From assembly GCA_963794615.1 (NCBI GenBank), contig CAWCEP010000006.1, positions 1,054,001 to 1,118,000 on the forward strand: a stretch of DNA of 64,000 nt, read 5' to 3'. Origin of the DNA: Chersky-840 sp963794615. GTDB taxonomy: Bacteria; Actinomycetota; Acidimicrobiia; Acidimicrobiales; UBA8190. This document shows, in pieces, positions 58,338-64,000 of the stretch. A program made the position numbers and the translations under genes. Position 1 is the first letter of the stretch. The number at the start of each line of letters is the position of its first letter. A model generated the notes under the pieces. The model was not told where the DNA came from, ran no database searches, and saw only the letters and a program-made list of their open reading frames with translations.

Positions 58338-60392
58338 ATGGATCACATGACACATCAGGTCCCCGGCCAGGCGGACCGACATACAGGTCACAACATGTCA
58401 AATGCTCACGGAGGCCACGATCGTCACGCCGGACACTCGGTCGCTATGTTTCGTGACAAGTTTTGGTTGAGCCTCGCTCTCACGATTCCCGTGGTCGCCT
58501 GGTCCACGGATGTCCAACACTGGCTTGGGTACACAGCGCCTTCTTTCCCCGGCTCGAAGTTCATTCCCGCCATTCTTGGAACGGTTGTCTTCATTTATGG
58601 TGGCCTAGTCTTCATTCGCGGGGCATGGGGAGAACTTGCCGATCACAAGCCGGGCATGATGACTCTCATCAGCCTGGCGATCATAGTCGCCTTTGGCACG
58701 TCGCTGGCCGCAACGTTCGGTCTCTTCGAGATTGACGTCTGGTGGGAACTCGCATCGCTGATCACGATCATGGTCCTCGGCCATTGGCTCGAAATGCGAG
58801 CCATTTCGCAGGCTCGCGGCGCGCTCAATGCGCTCGCCGCGCTGCTCCCGAATACTGCCGAACGCGTCAGCGGCGCCGAGACTCAAACAGTTCCAATCTC
58901 TGAGTTAAGAGTGGGCGACGTTGTCTTGGTCCGGCCGGGAACCCGCGTTCCGGCAGATGGCACAGTCGTTGAGGGCAGTGCCGAGGTTGACGAGTCGATG
59001 ATTACAGGCGAGTCCAGGGCAGTTTTGAAGGGGCCGGGTGGCGCGGTCATTGCAGGAACGGTCGCAAGCGGAGGAAGCCTTCGCGTTCGCATCACAGCAA
59101 CTGGGGAGCAAACTGCTCTGTCCGGCATCATGCGGTTGGTTGCCGCTGCACAAGCTTCCGGGTCTCGCACGCAAGCCCTTGCAGACCGTGCAGCCGCTAT
59201 CCTTTTCTACGTGGCGATCGCGTCTGGCGCAATCACACTAGCTTACTGGTGGCTTTCAGGCGACAAAGAACATGCCCTCATCAGAACGGCAACGGTCCTC
59301 ATCATTGCCTGCCCGCACGCCCTGGGACTGGCGATTCCACTCGTGATTGCAATCTCGACATCGCTCGGGGCAAAGAACGGTCTCCTGGTCAAGGACAGGC
59401 TTGCGCTCGAACGTGCCCGCGATTTGCAGATGGTGATCTTTGATAAGACCGGGACGCTCACTCGCGGGTCCCCCGCATTTTCAGGAGTCGCGACTGCGCC
59501 GGGCAGCAATGAAAGTGACTTGCTTGCCCTTGCCGCTGCCGTCGAGGCCAACTCCGAACATCCGCTCGCACAAGCAATCGTGGCCGAAGCCAAGCGCCGA
59601 AACCTCCCCACATTGCAAGCTGCCGACTTCGAGGCGCTGCCCGGTCGAGGAGCACACGCGCGCGTAAACGGCAAGACCGTCATGATCGGCGGCCCGCGCC
59701 TGTTGACCGAGGGCAAAGTAGCGGTGCCGCCAGAGGTAGAAGAGTTGACGGCCGCCTGGGCGTCGGAGGGAAAGACGGTTCTCTACGTCGTCGCCGAAGG
59801 GGGATTGCTCGGCGCGTTCGCTGTCGAAGACGAGATTCGGCCCGAATCTCGTGAAGCCGTGACGGAACTTCACCGGCTGGGTATCCGGGTCGCAATGATC
59901 ACCGGAGATTCCGGGACGGTGGCCGATTCGGTTGCGAAACGCATCGGTATAGACGAAGTCGCAGCCGAGGTCCTTCCCGCTGACAAGGCTTCGGCGGTGA
60001 AGCGCTTTCAGGCGGGCGGCAAGAGGGTTGCAATGGTTGGCGACGGCGTGAACGACGCGCCGGCGCTAGCGACCGCGGATATGGGAATCGCGATTGGCGC
60101 GGGGACTGATGTGGCAATTGAGTCGGCCGGAATCGTGCTCGTGCGCAGCGATCCCCGCGATGTCGTGGGCGCGATCGAACTATCTCGTGCGACCTACCGA
60201 AAGATGGTCCAAAATCTGGTTTGGGCAACAGCCTATAACCTGGTCGCCATCCCGGTCGCAGCCGGCCTTTTCGTCCGCTGGGGACTCGATGTTCCCATGA
60301 GCGTTGGTGCAGTCGCAATGAGTCTCTCCACACTTATCGTGGCCGCGAACGCGCAGTTGCTTCGCGGGCTGAAGCTGCAGCATACTGCCTGA
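58338..60392 (+). CDS. copB: CopB-type copper P1B-ATPase
   Basis: 684 aa. ATG 58338 has GGGAGGT upstream. The N-terminus is His/Met-rich (MDHMTHQ, HTGHNMSNAHGGHDRHAGHS), replacing the CxxC domain of CopA. The core has ITGES, the intramembrane CPH motif (IIACPHALGLAIPLVI) diagnostic of CopB rather than CopA, the phosphorylation site FDKTGTLT, HPLAQAI, and MVGDGVNDAPALATADMGIA. It exports copper from the cytoplasm to the periplasm. It follows cusA by 85 bp and is probably part of the same operon. Confidence 0.88.
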   Translation: MDHMTHQVPGQADRHTGHNMSNAHGGHDRHAGHSVAMFRDKFWLSLALTIPVVAWSTDVQHWLGYTAPSFPGSKFIPAILGTVVFIYGGLVFIRGAWGELADHKPGMMTLISLAIIVAFGTSLAATFGLFEIDVWWELASLITIMVLGHWLEMRAISQARGALNALAALLPNTAERVSGAETQTVPISELRVGDVVLVRPGTRVPADGTVVEGSAEVDESMITGESRAVLKGPGGAVIAGTVASGGSLRVRITATGEQTALSGIMRLVAAAQASGSRTQALADRAAAILFYVAIASGAITLAYWWLSGDKEHALIRTATVLIIACPHALGLAIPLVIAISTSLGAKNGLLVKDRLALERARDLQMVIFDKTGTLTRGSPAFSGVATAPGSNESDLLALAAAVEANSEHPLAQAIVAEAKRRNLPTLQAADFEALPGRGAHARVNGKTVMIGGPRLLTEGKVAVPPEVEELTAAWASEGKTVLYVVAEGGLLGAFAVEDEIRPESREAVTELHRLGIRVAMITGDSGTVADSVAKRIGIDEVAAEVLPADKASAVKRFQAGGKRVAMVGDGVNDAPALATADMGIAIGAGTDVAIESAGIVLVRSDPRDVVGAIELSRATYRKMVQNLVWATAYNLVAIPVAAGLFVRWGLDVPMSVGAVAMSLSTLIVAANAQLLRGLKLQHTA

Positions 60393-60506
60393 TAAAAACG
60401 AGAAGACCAATCGGGGACAAGATTCCATGTCTGCGGGACCAGATCAACCGACAAGCATTGTCCCAGACGTGTTTGCCCTGGTGTTAGCAAACACTCGAAC
60501 TCCTGT

Positions 60507-60596
60507 TCACTCATCGGCCACATTGTAGTTGGTGTCGATCAGATGCAGCGTAACTTCGGGTCGATGCTGAACTTTCTGCCCATTCTTCAGGTTGCT
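60507..60596 (-). pseudogene. Possible C-terminal remnant of an exported metal protein
   Basis: A short minus-strand frame, QKVQHRPEVTLHLIDTNYNV then ADE and stop, reads like a natural protein end but has no N-terminal part in the window. A frame break lies at its upstream end. Low confidence; the surrounding 60393-60643 holds no full gene. Confidence 0.3.
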
Positions 60597-60643
60597 TTAA
60601 TGTAACAGCGGTAGTATGACGAAAGATGCTCGGAGGTTGCAGT

Positions 60644-61114
60644 ATGAAATTCGACGGGCGGTGCTTCTATGTTTCATTCTGCGCTGTCTTGCTGTTAGTG
60701 ATCAGCACTGCGGCACAGGAACGCCATATCAGGAAATCTGAGCTGCCTCCCGTGGTTCAGAAAGCTGCGGACGACCAGAGCAAGGGAGCAACGGTTCGAG
60801 GCTATTCGACTGAAGTGGAGAACGGTAAACGGGAATACGAACTGGAAAGCATGATCAACGGCCACTCCCGCGATGTCACCATCGCTCCCGACGGAACCGT
60901 TCTCGAGGTGGAACAACAAGTTGAGATTGGAGAACTGCCGGCATCCGTGCGCGGCGCACTGCAGGCAGAAGCGGGTTCAGGCAAGATCACAAAGATCGAG
61001 TCGCTCACCAAGCGCGGAAAGATAGTGGCCTATGAAGCTCAGATCCGGCGGGCGGGCAAGCACACCGAAATCCAAGTCGGCCCGGGCGGCCAATCCTTAC
61101 CGCATCCGGAATAG
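60644..61114 (+). CDS. Exported PepSY/BLIP-like protein
   Basis: 156 aa with a signal peptide (YVSFCAVLLLVISTAAQE). The mature part contains two repeats typical of PepSY-like proteins: LPPVVQKAADDQSKGATVRG with YELESMINGHSRDVTIAPDG and VLEVEQQVE, then ELPASVRGALQAEAGSGKIT with YEAQIRRAGKHTEIQVGPGG. ATG 60644 has CGGAGG upstream. Its periplasmic role is unknown; it is probably linked to the copper or surface-protein context. The YncE-like gene begins 17 bp downstream. Confidence 0.65.
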   Translation: MKFDGRCFYVSFCAVLLLVISTAAQERHIRKSELPPVVQKAADDQSKGATVRGYSTEVENGKREYELESMINGHSRDVTIAPDGTVLEVEQQVEIGELPASVRGALQAEAGSGKITKIESLTKRGKIVAYEAQIRRAGKHTEIQVGPGGQSLPHPE

Positions 61115-61130
61115 TTACGGAGGACTCCCA

Positions 61131-61578
61131 ATGAACTTACGGTTCTGGAATCGCGCCTTGGTCAGCGTGGCCACGGTACTCGTCGGTGTACTCAGTCTCT
61201 GGGGAAGCTCAGCGTTCGACTATCACTTGGTTCACAAGTATGAGTTCGGAGCGGCGCCCGGCGGCCGAGAGTACTTTGACTACATTAAGGTCGATCCGGC
61301 AGCTCGCCGGGTGTATCTGTCGCACGGGACGGAAGTCCTTGTGGTCAACGCGGACCCGGGCGCGCTTGAGGGCAAAATTTCCGGCCTTCAACTCAGCCAT
61401 GGTGTGGCAGTCGTCCCTGATCTCAATCGCGGTTTCATCACCGACGGCGAGCAGGGGAAAATCGTGATCTTCGATCTAAAGACCCTGAAGGTGATCGGCG
61501 ACGTCAACGCTGCCAAGGACGCTGATTCTATCCTTTATGATCCGTCGTCGACACACGTTTTTTCCTTCAACGGACCGG
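61131..61578 (+). pseudogene. YncE-like beta-propeller, first half, truncated
   Basis: About 148 codons: an N-terminal export helix (NRALVSVATVLVGVLSLWGS), then propeller blades GREYFDYIKVDPAARRVYLS, GLQLSHGVAVVPDLNRGFIT and GKIVIFDLKTLKVIGDVNAA. The similarity stops near 61,578, where sequence closely related to the first blade begins in reverse orientation. A full protein of this type would have about 320 residues. The open frame continues only by chance to 61655. Confidence 0.7.
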
Positions 61579-61806
61579 TGTCCGCGTTGACCACGAGGAC
61601 TTCGGTCCCGTGCGACAGATACACCCGGCGGGCTGCCGGATCGACCTTAATGTAGTCAAAGTACTCTCGGCCGCCGGGCGCGGCACCGAACTCATACTTG
61701 TGAATCAAGTGATAGTCGAACGCTGAGCTTCCCCAGAGACTGAGTACGCCGACGAGCTGGCGACCATCAATTCCTGGTTGGCGAGTAGTCCCAAGTCGCG
61801 CGACAT
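61579..61806 (-). pseudogene. Second YncE-like copy, inverted and truncated
   Basis: On the minus strand, ATG 61806 (after AAAGGAGAACCAA) opens a frame whose first residues include the 32-bp repeat. After a frame break it continues VGVLSLWGSSAFDYHLIHKY and GREYFDYIKVDPAARRVYLS. It is about 96% identical to 61179-61355 and nearly all differences are silent. It lies 52 bp after the multicopper oxidase gene on the same strand, suggesting an oxidase-propeller operon. It ends at the join near 61,578. Confidence 0.65.
61766..61797 (-). repeat. 32-bp dispersed repeat, copy 2
   Basis: The reverse complement is identical to 51336-51367. Here it occupies codons 4-14 of the inverted YncE-like frame. 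Confidence 0.7.
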
Positions 61807-61858
61807 TTGGTTCTCCTTTGATATCGGGCGATGTTGCACAATCTCTTGCAAATTCGGG

Positions 61859-62998
61859 TTACGGTTCGACCTTGTACAGCGTGACCATGCCCGTCACCAT
61901 GTGTTCGTCGACGTGGCAGTGGTACATCCAGATACCGGGGTTGTCGGGAATCATGTCGGCGGTGATCATCTCCGCCTGCGCGAGGGTGACCACATCCGTG
62001 CGGTGTCCTTTGGCCAGAACGACGTTCCCGTGCCAGTGGGGCGTGTGGCCCTGAATGATGCCGCCGATTGACATCATGTACCAGCGCACGTGCTCTCCTT
62101 TTTTCATTGTCATCATGGGACCGTTGCCGTACATGTAACCATTGATGGTGGAGCGGAAGTTCTGAGAGGTAAAGCCGGTTCCGAAGAACGAGAACACTCC
62201 ATCGCTGTCCATGGGCTTGCCTTCATACTTGTTCACGCCCTTGGGATCCTTGGTGAAAGTCTGGATGTTGTGGTCGAGGTACCAGCTCGCGTTCTCGTCG
62301 AAGATCAGGAAAAGACAGATGAATTCACGGTCCACATCTTTGGGGCGGCCGTTGGGGCCGGCCATGCCGCGCGCGGAAATGATGATAGGCCCGATCAGGC
62401 CGCTGGCTACGTCGCGCTGCTCGTTCACGTGAGAGTGATAGAGCCACACGACTGAGCTGCCGTCGGCGGGCCCGGGACCGGCGCGTTCGGTGACTTCCCA
62501 GTTATAGGTGTGAGTCTCGCCGGGCGGAACAATGCTGTTGGCCTTGTCGGAGGCGGAAGAACCGTCCTGATAGACCGTGCCTTCCGAGGCCTTCTCGTAA
62601 AACACTCCATGCGGATGGATGCTGTAAGGCCGCGTGGCATGGTTGCGAAAAACGACACGGATGGTATCTCCGACCTCCGCGCGCAGCACAGGCCCGAGAA
62701 TTCCGAGATGTTCCCACTCCGGAGCGCGAGGCTTGAGTTGGGTGAAGGAGGCATCGGTGTACTCGCGATAAATCGCCTTCCGATACACCTTGCCGATGCT
62801 GTGGGGCCCGCTCTGCATGAAGGTGGCGGCATAGCCGTCGAAATTCATGCCCATCATCTTGTTAACGCCGTCGGGACCGTAGTCCCAGTCCACTTCGTCA
62901 GCAGCGATGTAATAGGTGCGGGTCTTTCCAGGTGATTGCCCGAAGGCAATGAGTGACAAAAGGACGAACACGGCCGCCAGTTTCAAACAATGAGTCAT
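61859..62998 (-). CDS. Exported multicopper oxidase (ceruloplasmin-like)
   Basis: 379 aa from ATG 62998 (AGAGGAAAAA upstream) with a signal peptide (KLAAVFVLLSLIAFGQ). Copper ligands are complete: YSIHPHGVFYEK, VVWLYHSHVNEQRDVA, GHTPHWHGNVV and GIWMYHCHVDEHMVTGM (type 1 site with axial Met). Two cupredoxin domains would assemble to give a trinuclear centre at the interface. Likely role: periplasmic Cu(I) oxidation or another phenol/metal oxidation, fitting the neighbouring copper exporters, although it runs on the opposite strand. Confidence 0.85.
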   Translation of the reverse strand: MTHCLKLAAVFVLLSLIAFGQSPGKTRTYYIAADEVDWDYGPDGVNKMMGMNFDGYAATFMQSGPHSIGKVYRKAIYREYTDASFTQLKPRAPEWEHLGILGPVLRAEVGDTIRVVFRNHATRPYSIHPHGVFYEKASEGTVYQDGSSASDKANSIVPPGETHTYNWEVTERAGPGPADGSSVVWLYHSHVNEQRDVASGLIGPIIISARGMAGPNGRPKDVDREFICLFLIFDENASWYLDHNIQTFTKDPKGVNKYEGKPMDSDGVFSFFGTGFTSQNFRSTINGYMYGNGPMMTMKKGEHVRWYMMSIGGIIQGHTPHWHGNVVLAKGHRTDVVTLAQAEMITADMIPDNPGIWMYHCHVDEHMVTGMVTLYKVEP

Positions 62999-63032
62999 TT
63001 TTTCCTCTTTACCCCTGCGAGACATCACCGCG

Positions 63033-63554
63033 TCAAAGTCTTACGCCCGCTTGCTCCGCTGCGAATTTACCCACGATTGGCAGCCTGAAGAGTTTTTGCT
63101 GATAAGCCTGAACCATCAGGAAAATCCAGATTCCAAAGCCGCAAACAGCGAAAACCAACATCAGCGGCAAAGCAATCAAGCCAAAGATTCCGGCCGTCAA
63201 AGGAGTTAGCACAGCCGACAGAATCATCCAGACAATCCAAAAGGCGATCCAGGCGACATTGAAGAAAATCGACTGGAAAGCGTGAAAGCGAACGAAGGAG
63301 TTCGACTTGTACGGATCCAGGACAAGAAAAATGATCCCGGTCAGAAATCTGGCGAGGTAGGTGAGCGCTCCCACGAGATTCGTATCCATCGTCTTCGGTC
63401 CCGCCTCACCGGGCGGAGGCACGACCGCGACCCCAGTCGGACTCTCGATCGCAGAAATAGAGACATCTGGCCTGAGTTCTGTCGGCGACCCACACGACTG
63501 ACAGAAGCGAGTGTCAGCGGCTAACGCGGTACCACAAGATTGGCAAGCGCTCAT
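63033..63554 (-). CDS. Zinc-ribbon DUF4870-like membrane protein
   Basis: 173 aa. The N-terminal zinc ribbon CQSCGTALAADTRFCQSCGS is followed by a Pro-rich linker and three membrane helices (LTYLARFLTGIIFLVLDPYK; IFFNVAWIAFWIVWMILSAV; LMLVFAVCGFGIWIFLMVQA) as in the DUF4870/Tic20-like family, with the motif VRFHAFQSIF. An inner-membrane protein of unknown function. It lies 34 bp upstream of the oxidase gene on the same strand and may share its transcript. Confidence 0.75.
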   Translation of the reverse strand: MSACQSCGTALAADTRFCQSCGSPTELRPDVSISAIESPTGVAVVPPPGEAGPKTMDTNLVGALTYLARFLTGIIFLVLDPYKSNSFVRFHAFQSIFFNVAWIAFWIVWMILSAVLTPLTAGIFGLIALPLMLVFAVCGFGIWIFLMVQAYQQKLFRLPIVGKFAAEQAGVRL

Positions 63555-63750
63555 CTCTCCCCTCCTCAGGATTGAATTTGCTGCGCAACGACCGGAACTT
63601 TGCTTGCGACTGGCGGAATTCGCAAACCAACTGAGGGCAAATTGTGCATTAACTGCTAATTCTTTCTGTTCTAATGATTTAGGAGAGTCCGATTAACTCG
63701 TTTTAGCCCGTTTTCGTGCTAAACTCGACGCTCAAAACCTCGCCTGGCGT

Positions 63751-64000
63751 ATGAAGGCATCTGCTACAGACAGTTTTCCCGCCCCGGAAGTAAGCTACAG
63801 TTTCGGTCTTTACGTGCTTGACCCGGGCGATGGCACACTGACGCGCGATTCGGTACGCGTGCGCGTGCAAGAACAGCCTTTCCAACTATTGCTGTTATTG
63901 GTGGAACACGCCGGACAGATTGTTTCGAGGGAAGAGATTCGGAACCGACTCTGGCCGCAAAATACCTTTGTCGAATTCGACAAGAGCTTAGGAGTGGCGG
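63751..64000 (+). CDS. CadC-like winged-helix transcriptional regulator, partial
   Basis: 83 codons before the right edge. The Trans_reg_C (OmpR/CadC-type) DNA-binding domain is clear: SYSFGLYVLDPGDGTLTRDS, VQEQPFQLLLLLVEHAGQIV, then SREEIRNRLWPQNTFVEFDK and SLGVA. Acidobacterial members usually continue into a TPR or WD40-like region. It begins divergently from the DUF4870 gene with about 200 bp between. Confidence 0.78.
   Translation, partial: MKASATDSFPAPEVSYSFGLYVLDPGDGTLTRDSVRVRVQEQPFQLLLLLVEHAGQIVSREEIRNRLWPQNTFVEFDKSLGVA

Noticed and set aside
1..64000. tRNA or rRNA genes, complete insertion sequences, CRISPR arrays
   Set aside because: I looked for cloverleaf, TTCGA-type loops, transposase motifs and regular repeats and found none I could support.

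Overview
The window reads as a mosaic of two bacteria. Positions 1 to about 38,630 are GC-rich and actinobacterial in style, possibly Acidimicrobiia: a Gram-positive type LexA box (GAAC-N4-GTTC), a Bpa-like proteasome activator and many GTG starts. From about 38,870 to 64,000 the gene content resembles Acidobacteriota: Cus copper efflux, a CopB-type ATPase, a multicopper oxidase, a YncE-like propeller, a DUF4870 protein and a CadC-like regulator. Between them lies about 250 bp of a PilB/GspE-type ATPase, fused at both ends to unrelated truncated genes. This looks like an assembly chimera. The left part carries many single-base frame breaks: about every 100-200 bp in the first 2.4 kb, then about one per kilobase. 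I treat interrupted genes there as single genes.

Layout, left part. There are valS (minus, cut by the edge) and cysS (plus), both frame-broken, then an intact acyl-CoA dehydrogenase. Accessory genes follow: a zinc-ribbon protein, a ribbon-helix-helix protein, and a Panacea-domain antitoxin with a small partner behind an SOS-box-like palindrome. From 29,385 down to 6,049, eight genes run on the minus strand: NurA nuclease, HerA ATPase, Mre11 nuclease, Rad50 ATPase, SNF2 helicase, large N6-adenine methyltransferase, giant DUF1998 helicase, and a UvrD-like helicase with a RelE-like N-terminus. All junctions overlap by 1-4 nt except NurA/HerA (17 nt, with its own Shine-Dalgarno) and Rad50/SNF2 (343 nt). 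A perfect 20-bp palindrome containing a consensus SOS box lies upstream of NurA. I infer a DISARM-like antiviral module combined with an archaeal-style DNA end-resection set, probably damage-inducible. This is the most interesting system in the window.

Positions 29.5-35.5 kb hold small unknown genes, the Bpa-like protein and a protein of 26-residue repeats. At 35.8-38.6 kb is a CBASS locus: CD-NTase, E2-like protein, CapH-like repressor and CapP-like metallopeptidase. Its effector is missing, perhaps lost at the chimeric join.

Layout, right part. Housekeeping and stress genes (CBS protein, monooxygenase-like, SnoaL-like, cytochrome c, TrmO, DksA-like, STAS, periplasmic-binding protein) are mixed with gene remnants. 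An OsmC-family gene has an in-frame TGA exactly at its expected catalytic cysteine, with a SECIS-like hairpin downstream, so it is a candidate selenoprotein. From 51.7 to 63.0 kb is a copper-handling island: Cys-rich exported protein, CusC, CusB, CusA, CopB, PepSY-like protein and multicopper oxidase. It contains two truncated YncE-like copies facing each other, a second probable rearrangement or assembly join. The window ends inside a CadC-like regulator gene.
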